In this document: piece after piece, positions 32,820-45,300 of the stretch | Numbering within the stretch: the first letter of the stretch is position 1 | Layout: each line of letters opens with the position of its first letter | Source of the DNA: Trichostrongylus colubriformis | Lineage: Eukaryota > Nematoda > Chromadorea > Rhabditida > Trichostrongylidae | Assembly (NCBI GenBank): GCA_963978905.1 | Contig: OZ022261.1 | Location: forward strand, 34,580,102-34,644,101 | Length of the DNA stretch: 64,000 nucleotides | Direction: 5' to 3' | Program-made: the position numbers and the translations under genes | Notes under the pieces: generated by a model | What the model was told of the DNA's origin: nothing | Databases searched by the model: none | The model's input: only the letters and a program-made list of their open reading frames with translations

Positions 32820-33965
32820 GTGAGATTTTCTAATATTTTCGACATTGATCCTTTGCAGAGAATGCTTCATTTCTTAGTAACTGGTCTGAGGCGAGGTTTG
32901 GCGGATATGACAATAAGTCGGAAAATTGGATGTAGTTGTCCAAAAAACACGCGATAAAATTAGTCCGCAGTTCACTGTTCTAGGCTGTGACATGGCAGGG
33001 GTAGCATGATTTTTCCAATTGTCCTGTGCACATCGTAGATCCACACGGGGCCGGTCGATAGGTCAGTGATGCTTCGCGCAGAGAAATACGTCCACCGCCA
33101 AATTTACCTGGTGAACAGGACTCATTTTTCGGTTTTTTTGCAATTCCATTTCGTTTTTACTACCGCAGCTCATAGCACCTCTATTCGAAAGTTCAACGGG
33201 CAACTCGTTTATCGTTCTTGTCGATTTTGTAGCGTGTTTCCTTTTGAAGATATTCTACAACAGCTTCTAAGATATGTTTAGAATCACTCACAAAATTTTG
33301 CATAGTTAAGTAAAACTTGGATACTTAGAGTGTGACCCATGAGCGAATGTGTCCTCATAAAGCCTCTTTGCGATATTAATAATGAAAGCCTAAATAGTGC
33401 TTGCATGCTGCTTATGAAGCATTGCTTGAAGTGCTGTTAAGAGGAGCATCGTGGGATTAGTCATCGCAATTACAACACAGTTAAAACGCTGATTAAACAG
33501 TTTCGTGACTTCTTTGTTTCAACTGATGACGAGCATTGATGATTACATGAATGCTGACTATTCTGCATCGTTATCTCTCCACAACAATCATACTAATCAT
33601 ACCTTTCCCAGCCGTGAAAAATGCAGCTACTGCAATAGTTATGAAGCACACCCATAGTCATTGTTTCAAAGAATGAATTTCCCAAAGCGGCACTAAAACC
33701 TTCGCACAGAAGAGAAGGCTCTTGGATTATCTATTGACGGGGTTTCGCAAGGCGGGGTGCGGCGTGCGAGCCAGGAACACTACACATACATATGTAGTTG
33801 GGTCCTGAGGCAATTAGCGTGCCTCACGTCTGAAATAAATCGAAGGACGCGATAATCGCTTTAGTACCGAGCTAAATAAGCCGCTTCTAGCTCCCGTGAA
33901 TTGCGGCGCACGTAGCTAGCGAGATTCTGTCTTAACGGCAATTTCTTTGCTGTTCAATTTGTACG

Positions 33966-34310
33966 TATATGGGCACTATTCCATATCACTACCCCAGATA
34001 CCGCGAGTTGGGTCAAAAAAATAATTTTCGCTGAAACTTTGCCCAGGGGGGGGGGGGGGTTATTTGGGGAAAAGGATGTCATATTCTTGATCCCAAGTAA
34101 CCCCCTGAGCAAAGTTTCAGCGATTTTGGTGAGAACGAGTTGTTGCACCAACATGGTGCACTTGCATCAAATTGGCGCAAGCCAAAAACGGATGTCATAT
34201 CCGTTATCAGCACCCTGAATAACCCCTAAAGGCGAAGTTTCAGCGAAAATTATTTTTCTGACCCAACTCCCGGTATCTGGGGTAAGTGATAGTGGAATAG
34301 TACCCATATA
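33966..34310. mobile_element. Foldback element, about 345 bp
   Basis: Arms beginning tatatgggcactattcca and ending in the inverted equivalent share accccagataccg, gagttgggtcaaaaaaataa-like and ttttcgctgaaac blocks. It may sit in an intron of the DUF4773-like gene. It contains a run of 14 G at 34046-34059. Confidence 0.75.
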
Positions 34311-34360
34311 TGAGCTCCGCACAAAATTTGAGCATGAATCAAAGAGTAGTTTGTTTTCAG

Positions 34361-35802
34361 CCGAAGACGTGGATGATGAGGAGAACTCCTGCCTGTGCGT
34401 TCGCGGAAACTGTGCCTGCTGTGTTATTACGAAAATTCCTGACTTCAATCACGAAAGTGGGTTTCCTTACTATAAAACTAGAATATTTGAAATTGAGAAT
34501 AATGAGAAAGTGAACCTCCGGTGAATGGAAAGCCGCGAGTTTGTTAACCCGAGATAAGACCCGGCGCTACATTCTTCGCTTTAAGCGAGCAAAGAAAAAA
34601 TTTTAGAGCAGTTCAGGAGTACATTGATTTCAGTCGTACTTCACAACACATGCTTTTGGTCGTTGTTAGGCTGCGTTTATACTTTACGCCGACAGGGCGC
34701 GGCTGTGTTCACAGGTAGCAAGGCAGAGTGGCACGGGAAGCGCAGAGAATGCACAGGCGAAGACGTAGAGACAAGCAGCTACGCCCTGCCTTCGACACTG
34801 CAAGGTATGAATGCAGCAGGAGTCGACCGTGTCATGCATCGCTTCGCGCCAAATCCTGCTGCGTGGCAGTCGAAGACATTAGCATTAGCTCTGAATTGGT
34901 GTTCCTTATTCAAAGAAATTCCGTGTCTTCCAGAGGCAACTTCCACTTACACAGTCCTTTGTTTCGGAACATTTCCTAATTTATTACAGTATGCGTGAAT
35001 GCCACTTACAATCGCCTGGATTATGGTCTCGATTTATCGATTGGTGTAGATGGGCATTACTACACAATGCAAATTTCTCGTAAATTATATGCATTATCAA
35101 TTCATATTACTCTGTATAGTGAATCAAAACATTTTCAGTTCGTAATCCGCCTCCAATCTGCCTTGCCATTCCATTCGCCCACGATCTGGTCGACTTATGT
35201 GTGGCATTCAAAGATGTATGTGTCTACGCTATTAGTATAGGATGGGTGTCAGGGCACTTTAGCTAGGTTTGGTAGGGCAAGGAAGGGACGGCCACGCCCC
35301 ACGGTCCAGCACATGGTCGATTCACAATAGGACCAGCAAGGCACGTGACGCGCGCCGCGACAAATCAAGCAGGACACGGTGACCTAGGTGGATGTCGCCC
35401 ATCCCATTATTTGTTAGCAGGGCCAGTTACGAATGGGTATTTCTAAATGAAGACCGTATAGCTTGTTATGATGAAGCTTCACATTCCATGCCCTTTCTTG
35501 CCTATTTATCTTAACTTCTACCTGGTTGACTACTGAAAGAAAAGCACTATCGACCGCGCGGCTACCGTGCCAAGTGGAAACTATGGCAGATTGCCGTACG
35601 TCACTGAATAAACAAAAAACAATCAAAGGATTGAATTATGCAATTGAATTAAATTATCCTGTTTTGCTACATGCTTTTCCATTTTCAGCTCGACATCTCA
35701 AGAACAAATCGCACTCTGTCTGGATGTGTAGAGCTGGAGGGAGAACTCATTCACATGCGCGTGCTTCGACTGCATCTTGGTTGTTTTGTTATGCCAATTT
35801 AA
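34361..35802 (+). CDS. DUF4773-like secreted protein, four 3' exons
   Basis: Exons 34361-34456, 34990-35079, 35139-35215 and 35689-35802 join in phase (1, 1, 0) and end with a TAA at 35800-35802. The protein contains EENSCLCVRGNCACC, CVNATYNRLDYGLDLSIGVD, ISLRNPPPICLAIPF and DLCVAFKD, then LSGCVELEG and LGCFVMPI. The CxC...CxCC start, the SLRNPPPIC loop and the late GCVELE / GCF pair are the landmarks I associate with the DUF4773 domain family of small extracellular proteins of unknown function. The domain looks complete, but the signal-peptide exon is not certain; the frames at 32338-32819 are candidates. A polyadenylation signal follows the stop by about 30 bases. An AAA|gtgggt donor at 34457 is the least standard junction. 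Confidence 0.82.
34668..34830 (+). repeat. Dispersed repeat, family D, inside the DUF4773-like gene intron
   Basis: taggctgcgtttatacttta, gcagagtggcacgggaagcg and gagacaagcagc match, in order, the minus strand of 14593-14870. Confidence 0.55.
35270..35390 (+). repeat. GC-rich dispersed repeat, family C
   Basis: ggacggccacgccccacgg, ataggaccagcaaggcacg and acacggtgacct in the family order. It lies in the last intron of the DUF4773-like gene. Confidence 0.55.
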
Positions 35803-35830
35803 AAACAAAAACAAATCGTGATGCTTCTCA

Positions 35831-35836
35831 AATAAA
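35831..35836 (+). promoter_or_regulatory. Polyadenylation signal AATAAA
   Basis: A canonical AATAAA 29 bases after the stop codon of the DUF4773-like gene. Confidence 0.6.
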
Positions 35837-35839
35837 CGG

Positions 35840-38179
35840 TTTATTTGGTTTGTTCGTTCTATATCTATTTTTTAGAAGAGGGTCGTTCGGAAAGTTTTAC
35901 GGTCATGAATCGTATCTGCTTTCACTCAGAAATTGTAGCCAATGGAGGATGGATGCCTTAACTTAATGTTTTAAGTAACAATGAGCCATTTTTACTACAT
36001 ATTTACCTTCGCAAAAATCTGTCTTTATTCTCTAACCCTTATCTTTGACATAAGTAGACCAACTAGTACGTAGCCAAGATCTTGATTCGGTAGTACATCA
36101 ATCGTATTGTGAAGTTAAAGACACCGGAAGGGGGAATTTTGGCTTACGGTAGAACAGTCGCAGTGTGGACGAGTTTAAGTGGCCGCCACTGCTCAAACTC
36201 GCAAATTTGACGCCCCGGCATGGTGCCAAGATGTTTCTATTATAAATTTGTTTTTTCCTTTCACTTTTTACTTTGTTCTTTCTTATATTGTTTCTAGATG
36301 TGCTTACATGCATGCTAATGTAGTTGGGAATCGCCACTTCACTGTGCTGGGAGTTAGGTGCGACAACTAACGTTGGCCCGTGGCTCGTCCCCTACAGCGG
36401 ACAACTCGGAAAGTCAGTGTGTTGATGCGAATGCGATGCGAGTACACAGCACAGCGTCGCGCTTTTGAATCCGGGTTTTTTTCGCCGATTATCGCTTCTA
36501 CCCTTGAGTGTTCGTTACAAAATGCTCATTTCTTTGCATCTTCCTCGTGTTTCAGACCCCTTCCAGTTCCTTCAACCCACTTATTGGTGGCCTGACCCCA
36601 CACTAATCACGGAACACTTGCAACACACCCCTGCAGCCGTCTGCGATAAAGCAACGAGCTTGAAAGCTATTCCTTTATCACACGGTCTCAAACAGGTGCG
36701 AGATGAGGATAAATAGGTTAGTGACTATCGTAAAGTGACTGATTAAAAGATTTCAATGTATGCTTACGTACCTGCTCAAAGCTGAGGTCTTCAATAATAC
36801 AGGTTCAATGTAGGTTACCAAGTTCACGAAGCTCTTTTTGAGAAAGCTTCACATGACCCGTGAAAATGGATGAAAAATCCCTCATTTCTTGCAATCCCGT
36901 GAACAGCAATGGCTCACAATGAACAGATGTTTGTAGGTTTATTACAGCGTTCAAAATGCACATACCTGCCCATCTGACCAGACATCACCGCCAGACATAC
37001 AACTATTAATGCCGACACTTTATTACTCCCCAGAGATACCGTTAGGGTTATTCGGGGGATTGTGGCGTATGAAAGCGGGGAGGCTGAGTAGTATAATAGT
37101 AAAAAAATAATGGATCGAGCGGCCAAGAACCCGTGAAACAGCAACCTCCCTTCGTCATGGTGGACGTGAATTCGCGTCCTCTCCTTCATCGAAGGGATGA
37201 TGCTGACGGCGAGGTAAGTTAAGCTACTGCCCTCTACGCCTTTTACACCTACTCATGCAGGCGATCCCGCTACAAAAGGCTTCAGATTTGCCTTCCAACG
37301 CGAGTTTCGCCCTACATCATCTTTTAAAAATCGCCCCACCATTAAGAGTGATTTCCCCAGTTCTGGTTTCCTTGATGACCCCTGATGGTGTCTTTGATTG
37401 CATTGCACTTTAGCAGTGCCCTAGGATATACTTCAGCTGGGGCTGGAAGAGCTAATCAATAAATACAGAATGAATGGCCCTCACGTACCTTGAAGTATCA
37501 CCGAACGAGCTAGGGCTCGGTATATTGAGATAGCCATTTTGTGGGAGCGTTGCATCGCCGAAGAGACGAAAGAACTTTCTTAATGTAGTGCAGAAAATTT
37601 CGGAATTGTGTTAGTCACGTACCGAAATAATCCTTCGTGTTTGCTGCTGGCACTTCCTTGTAAGGATTCTCAGCGTCGTTATTGAATCGTCGAATAATTT
37701 AGACGATATTTGTTTCTGCCGATTCGAATAAAGGGGAATAGTTCATCAGAGTTGCATTGATTTTTTAGGTACTGATGTACCTTGAAATATTTTATGATCG
37801 GAAATTTAAAGAGCCGGTTGCTGAATTGCACATGCTCAACAAGTGCCAGAAAAAAAAAAGATTCGCTCTGCTGTTATCAACTGGCCGCTTCATTTGAATC
37901 AAGTTGTTCCTGTGAGAAAAAGGGCAAGCAAACTTATCCGACCTGATTATACATGTACAATTAAGATTAACTAATATGTATGTTTGCATAGTATTTGAAC
38001 ATCCCAAAGAATGCAATATATTACTAATAAATAATAAATAGGTAAACCCATTGTAAATACCAGAATAAATTAAAGCGAGAAAGCATACAAGTGTGTTTTT
38101 TTTTCTAAAATGGGTAAATTTGAAGTGGTCCATTAAGTTAGCGTGTAAATATAAATACGTGTGTATAAATAAGCAATTA
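35840..38179. other. Intergenic, no recognised gene
   Basis: An exon-like stretch at about 36556-36696 follows tttcag, reads PFQFLQPTYWWPDPTLITEH and beyond, and ends at CAG|gtgcga. It has no recognised family. The rest is AT-rich with scattered short frames. Confidence 0.3.
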
Positions 38180-38693
38180 TTAGGTTGTTCGGAAAGAAAT
38201 GCGCGTTGAATTTGTCCATTTGTTTGTCTCCTACTATAGAAGATTTTGTAAAGCAGTTTTGTCTATTAAAAAGAGATTTTTACTGTGCAGCTTTTGAAAT
38301 ATTTTTGTCTACGTCTACTTTGTTTTTTCAAAGAAAAAATTCAAAAGAGTTTTTCAATTTTTTATCTTCAAAATTTTGAAAAAAAAATTTTAAAAAATGC
38401 AAGATTCAGTGCGATAAGCGATAAATATTTGTCGCAGCGCGTAATGATGTTTGCGTATGGATTTGGTTCTATAAAGTGTCGAGCAAAGTTCTAGCGTTTC
38501 AAAAACGGTAAATCTTGGAGGACGAAGGACATGAGGTCGGCCTCAAGTCGTTGGAACTTTTTTCTTCAAAATAACAAAGTAGACGTAGACAAAGATATGT
38601 GAAAAGAAATAGGTAGAACTGACTTGAGGAGTCTCCGATAGTAGGAGAGAAAAATAAACAAATTCAACGCGCATTTCTTTCCGATTAACCTAA
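38180..38693. mobile_element. Mariner-type short element (MITE), 514 bp, TA target duplication
   Basis: The ends ttaggttgttcggaaagaaa and its near-exact inverse, with tgcgcgttgaattt following, are flanked by TA at 38178-38179 and 38694-38695. An internal inverted pair (gtctacgtctactttgtt) makes it fold back. No transposase. Confidence 0.85.
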
Positions 38694-38699
38694 TATTCA

Positions 38700-41600
38700 A
38701 CTGCCTTGATCGATTAGATATATGCATAGGTATTGTGCTGCTTCAATACTAGGCTCTCATTCAACATCCGAATAAAAATTTCATTCGATTTTTTCCATGA
38801 CCGTATAACAGCACGAGACCGTTGTTTCGATGAAGAAATAGCAGAGAACTTCGGGAAAAGCCAAGTTTGAATGAATGAATAAAATGGATTGCGTAAGGAG
38901 CCCACGGAAAAAGGACTCATGACCTTAAGATTATATTCGAATCTCTCACCTCATCTACTCAATATGCATAACGCATTTGAACGTACCGACCACTACAGCG
39001 GCTTACTGTACGGTCAAGTGATCAAGGGGTGGTGATTTTACGCGTGATGCCATGCATCTCGACCCGATGAATAGGTCGTACATCTGTCCCGTCTGGCCCA
39101 CCCTGTAAATGACCGAAATCGGTCTGGGCATACCGAGGTCATAACGAGACTGCAAACAGCTGTGCCCAATGACCAGAGCAGTGACCTTTCAACACATGGA
39201 CGCCATTCGCATCTCATACTCATGTTCACTATTTCTACTCCTGCGATGATGCTGTGCTCTTTGGAAATAGCCCATTTCATGAGCTTTTGACACAGTTTGC
39301 CTTATTAGCCCTCCTTTGAAATTTTGATGCTTGTTCAAACAGGAAACTCTTTCATCTGGCTTCAAGCTATATGTCCGTGAGCGAAAATCCGATATGAAGT
39401 CACCCCTAATTCAGAAGATAATTAGTAAGATCACTAGGAAGTGCAAAGGGAATGGGGGGAGGGGTGTCGTGTGGAGGGAGGGGCATCAGCTCAGCTGACG
39501 GAGAAGGAGCTCCGGGGTATGAGGGCCACTTCTTCCTTCTGCTTCTAAACTTCTTCTTGCATAGAAATGTTGTTGTATATTAGGCTTAGGAAGAAATCAC
39601 TTCCCGGTAATTTCTCAATATCCCCACATCACTCATCAGTTGCTAATAAATAAAAGGGAAGATCTACAGACATATTTTTTTGACCGTTTAGTGTACATTT
39701 TTGTGAGCTTCAAACCTCCCACTAGAACTTACTAAACTAGTTAAATTATCTTTACTTTGCTATAATAGTAGTTGCATATCTTATCGAGAAACTTTAACGT
39801 ATTATATTGGTTTATGTCCCCTTATGTTACCAGTGATACTACGGCTATGCATAGGCGAGGTCACACCAGACAAATCGGTCGGCTTTCAGTTTGATTACAA
39901 ATTTATGTATCTCTTTTTTTCTTTGCTTTTAATCGCTGTTTTTCACTCATCGTTGGTCTTTGCTATTACAACTTACTTGTCATCTTTTCCATCGACCTCG
40001 AACCACTGAAGAGCCTCAGGGGTTGACAAAGACGGGTCGTTTTTAATTTTTTCGATTTTGCATGATATCGTGCATTATAATTGATTTATTCCTAACTATG
40101 TAACTTTTGTTCTTTTAGTGATTTGAGCTTACCGTAGTCATATTTCTGCTAACAATTAACATAAAGTACAAAACTATTTCGATTTGGGGAGGACCATTCA
40201 CTACGCACAACCATTTCTCCTATAATCTCATTTTTATTCAGTGGATTTTATGTCCCAGGATAAGGATTCAGATGTAGTGGGCTTAAAATGCCCCTCTCAT
40301 CGACTGAGCACCTGTCAGTAGAAGGAAAAACGAAGGGGCGAAAGTTTTTAGAGTGCAATTTGAAGTAAAGAAACAATTAAGTGGCCTGTAGAAAACCCTA
40401 TAAACTTTTATGTAGTTTCGTTAGCGCCTCTGAATCAAAAGAGTAAAAACTGTAGAACATATACATTAATTCTTGAGCCGTTGCATCGGTTGTAGAATAA
40501 GTGGCCTACTGGTAAGTCGTTTCAGTACTGAACCTGTGATCTAGGGATCAAGTCCTCGATTGAGTCTCGTCAGAACCAACTTAGCCTTCCATAGACGTTT
40601 GGTGATATGGGGCCAGACTACACTGGGGGTGGGGCACAACTAATGACTTGTACCCTTACACTTCTTCCTATGAACCGTTTTACAGTTCATGTTGTTCATT
40701 CATATTTCTACCGGAGGGAAAGACGTCAAATGCATGACGCAACTCGGGATTGATAGAAAATGTCGGAAAAAGTGCTTTTACCAGTTCAGTGGGATATACG
40801 AGAGGATTTATTTGATGCTCTTTAGTTTTCCGTCAGCTGGAAAGATAATTGCAAAAACGGCAGTTTTTTAATTCATCGATAAAAAAAACTCTTCACATCG
40901 CACCCCTGAGACAACGCATTGAAACATCTCTTCGGTTACAATTCAATGTTACACCGGTATTTGAATAATGGCACCCCCGTCAGCCAAGGACATTTCAGGC
41001 GGTGGTGGTCTCCACGCAGCGCCATCAATGCTCATCGGTCGGTGTTCGTTCACACGGAATTACCTAGTCGTCGACTGTCTACCACTGTCATGGCACACTC
41101 TACCCCACCTTTGTGTGGGTACTGCCCGGTTCAGAAGTGACCGCTGTATATTGCTGGTGATATGGCAGATTTGTGAATGGACGACGGGGTCCCGTATCTG
41201 GCCGAAGTCTGCTGACCTCATTGTTTGTTGGCCCAGCGTCGTCGGAGTCTGACGAACCGTCGTCGTCTCATCGCAGCGCGCATGGCGGCCATCAACGACC
41301 GAGCGACCGACCGTTGTTCACTCGCACCTTCACCGGTCACCCATTGATCTGACCATATCGAGGAACTCAGTACAGACGTACAATTCGCCAACACGTATCA
41401 TACTCTATCACAACATTATCATTCGCTATTAATCAGCCCCTGTTTTATCGATCAACGTCCGAAACCACTGCCTCTGTCGCGCGATCATTTCACTATTGAT
41501 TGATTCGTACTTTTTCATTCGAGTGCAACACTTGCGAATCCGCTCGAACAATCGCTGCCATGTAGAACGCTGAAATAATTGGAGCACTTGAACATTCGTA

Positions 41601-42300
41601 CATTCCTTCCAATATTAGTGAATGGTCCTCATATTGATCGATTGACTCGCCTTATCATCCTTATGTTGAACATGAATCACTCAACTTCACACTGCGGTGT
41701 GAAAATCAACACATGGTTGTGCTTCCACTTTTTCTTTACACAGGTGACTCTCCAGGCTGGCTTGTAGGCTGGTGCTCTTTTATCCCTTTGATTGGTCTGA
41801 CCTTAGCGCAAGTACGTTATTCAGTGGTTCACGGGTAGCGCGCAACAACATGTATTGAGGTAATTTGCGGTTATGCTGTTGGCCGAAACTCAATGACAGT
41901 AATCTTGTGATTAGCTGTGGCTGTTGGTTCACCCCCTGTGTGTTACCTTTTTTACCAACGGATGCGCATACATTCGATTGTTTGGCGCTGGGGTTGACCT
42001 TGCATGGCCTCGGCGGCAATTACACATAGTGCCTAGTTACCTCATTTAGACCCTACGCTCATACCATTTAATTGTCTGTCATATGTGAATTCACTAGATT
42101 CATCATGAAAATTCGTTTTCTATTAGATTAAGACCTTCTGAATTCAGTCGACATACCAAATCGAGTAATTCGTTCCATAATGAGATCGCAAGCGTGCAAC
42201 AGGTTCTACACACGCTTACTCATCCAATTCTCATTTCATAACCCTCTTCCATCCTTTTCCAAATCGTTTCCTCTCCTTTCCTCACGGTTAAGTTCAGTTT
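38700..42300. other. Intergenic upstream of the receptor kinase, no recognised gene
   Basis: A GC-richer block at about 40960-41560 contains repeated cgaccgagcgaccgaccg-like words and no coherent long frame. The rest is AT-rich. A tRNA-like sequence lies at 40501-40560. No promoter element could be assigned. Confidence 0.35.
40501..40575 (+). repeat. tRNA-like sequence, probably SINE or tRNA pseudogene
   Basis: gtggcctactggtaag resembles an A box and gggatcaagtcct a B box, at roughly tRNA spacing. An acceptor stem cannot be closed convincingly, so a functional tRNA is unlikely. Confidence 0.35.
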
Positions 42301-42326
42301 CAGAGAATTCATGAGGACGGTCACAC

Positions 42327-45300
42327 ATGTTGCTTGATTTAATCTATTTAACACTGCTAGCTAGCGTTCACGCATTCCATCCCCCTGCTATCACAACTGA
42401 TACTGTGGAAATTCAGGTATCACTTTTGAAACACCTCTTATCATCTACTACTTCATAGTATCATTATTTTTTTACAGCATGATCCGACGATTGGTCATTT
42501 TATCCAACGTGATGTTGGTCAAGATATTCGTTTAACTTGCTCTGATATCACTAATGAAGGTGAATCATCTAGCATTTTGTTAGCATTTCACTGAATCAGA
42601 TCGATAATGCCATTCGATCGATGTGTTTGATTAGTGCTTCATATTGATCTTTGTCTTCTTCCAGCTGTCGAATTTGCATTCCCGAATTTGACGGACAATC
42701 GCGGCTACTCGGAGGAGGATTTCCGATCTCGTTATACTATAGAAGACCTTGTCTATGGTCATACACTTCATATTAGGGATTTAAAGGTATATAAAAGATT
42801 ACATTGTGTAACATCTCTAGTCGACATGACTGTGTAAAACATGTGTCTTGTCACGTGTCGGCTGTAAAAAAATGAAAAAGTGCCGATAAAGAAGCAATTA
42901 GTTTCAAATTTGTGGGATGACTAAGCCTATGAACGATATGGATACCTTTTTTTGTTTACTTTCCTTGAACCACATGAATACCTTTTTTACTTTCCTTCTT
43001 TTCACTTTCCTCAGTTCATTTCATTTTTTTCTAGTATTTGCTTTTTGAAGAGTATTACGATGACAAACATTGAGGTCATTGATTTCGATGAGGTCAATTT
43101 CCGAAAAACTCACTTCAGTATTATTTTGGAGATCAGTTTCTTTCAATACTCGCTATTCGTATTTGGATTTTTCCGTTTTTTCATGTCTTACTTTTACTAC
43201 TTTGACTATGTGCTCTGTTTCCTCTCTCTCTGTGGATGTTCAGGTCTGTGGTGGTAATTGGGAGTTGTTGAATAGCTCATAATCAAATCATCATCAGTTC
43301 ATGACTTCAGAGCTTAGTTAGAGGTTATTTTATGAAAATAGAGGTGTTAATTGGCACAACAATAGAGAAAGGACGGAATGAAACGGTAAAAAATGCGAGA
43401 GATAAGACACCTCCCATGATCGAGGACCTGCTTTCGTGGGACCTGCTTTCGTGCCCTATGCATCACTGGAGGAAGTGGTACACATGGCGAGGACAATTGA
43501 TCTGAGCCACTTGTGATCGTAGCCCGCCCACCATAGCGATTCGGCCATCGCAAGCGGTGCGACCGTAATGCACCCAAGAAAGGCTGCGATAAAATCCCCA
43601 AAAGGCAGTCTTAGCATTGATATAACGATATCGACAAAGGGTATGGTTATTTGGTAGGCATGGCTATGATGTCCCATGGAACTGTCACAAGAAAGGCCCA
43701 GGGTTCTTCAATATTCCTGAGACCATCTGAAGCTTCCTCTGAGGTGCAGTCAGCGTAGTAACTGCCGAGATCAAGTAAACTGTTCAAAGATCTGTGGAAT
43801 GTCTAGTCGACTCCGATGTCACATGCGGTGACTCGTTTTTTCTTCGCCATCGAAGTAAAGTAATGCCAAAATTGTGGTTTGAATATTAAGTCACTTGTTT
43901 GGAAACACCACGGCGTGAACTTTCAATGCTGGTGGCTCCTCATTTTTTTTTCAAAAAAGTTAGCATTACAGTGGACTGCAATTGGCCTCAGTCTAGCGTT
44001 ACCAGGCTAATCCTACGTATTTTCCTATCCAGCGTACCTCACGAAATGCTTCTGGATAATTGACGATATCCGATTTCGGAATCATACTCTATTGAAAAGA
44101 GGATGTTAATGCTGGTGGTCGGTAATGCAGAAATTTGATTTTTTATGTTGGACATGAAGATTGATTCTCTTTGGCAAAGAGGTAACAATTTCAGTACCTT
44201 TCTTCGTTTTTCGAGTAATGGATGGAAAAGTAATACAGTATGTAGTATTAAACATCTGTATATTTAATAATCTTGTTGTGAGTATTCAGCTGGTTTGGGA
44301 ACGGGCGGGCGACCACATAAATATAGTTTTCGGCCATCCTCAACGTTGTGGAGGTAATGAAAATTGCTTGGCAGTTTGAAAAAGATATTTGCTTCTTCCA
44401 ATACATTTTGCCAGGGAACAAAAGTCACTTGCATTTGGATCGTTATTACCCAAGAATTTCAATGCATTTCTACTTATTGCCATGCAACCTACAAATCCCG
44501 CCCACTGAGCAGGTCATTTTGAGACTTTTAGGCTAGTCCTTATTGTAAAGCATTGGCGTAAGATACTACAATGTAATCTGTTATACCATGTGATTTTACT
44601 TGATCGCAGTTGATGATAGCCACCAATCTCAGTCATCAATCACAAAGCTTCCATAGGAGCGTCCACTTCTTAACTCTTTCTTCCATGAACCATATGTTTC
44701 GCCTTCAGTCGCTCCTCCTCTGAAGCTTTCCAAATCGACAGGAGGAATTTTGAATCGAAGAATTCCTTTCTTCCGTGAACATTTTCGAAGCGATATCTCA
44801 TTGCTATTCTTTTATAGCATTGCATCGATTTTATCGAATACTTCTGGACCTTTTGGACCAGTGCTAGCCCAGCTGAACAAGTCATTCAGCACTTCGAGTA
44901 ATTGGTGCCAGATGAGAAAAAATAATTTTTTCATTTGACTTTAAAGATATTGTTCAGTTTAAATCACATCCAATTCCCAAATGAAAGCAGAAGGCGTGGG
45001 GCATCTCAGAAAAAGGGTTTATTGATCAACGATCAACCCCTTATCCTATTTATCTTTCAAATTGCAATCTATTCATTTTTTGCTATCAATTGGGCTGGGC
45101 TGGGCTCATTGCTGTTTGTGTCGTGTTTCATCCGAGCCAGCGCAGAGGTGTTTGCAGAAATATTTTTGCGCCATCGACGTCCTGCACTTTCGTCGCATAT
45201 TTCAGCCAGCTTTTTATCGGGGCCGTCATCAGCACCAGAATACATTTTGCGTCCACATTAGAAAGTGGATGTGCGCTGGATCGTAGTAAGAAATCAGTGT

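Noticed and set aside
35414..35626. Minus-strand exon-like frame (DVRQSAIVSTWHGSRAVDSAF) with acceptor and donor
   Set aside because: It is antisense within the last intron of the DUF4773-like gene, has no family and no partner exon.
40501..40575. A functional tRNA gene
   Set aside because: A and B boxes are recognisable but no acceptor stem or clear anticodon arm can be closed.
43347..43677. Minus-strand gene inside the first long intron of the kinase gene
   Set aside because: Two overlapping frames without splice context or recognised domain.
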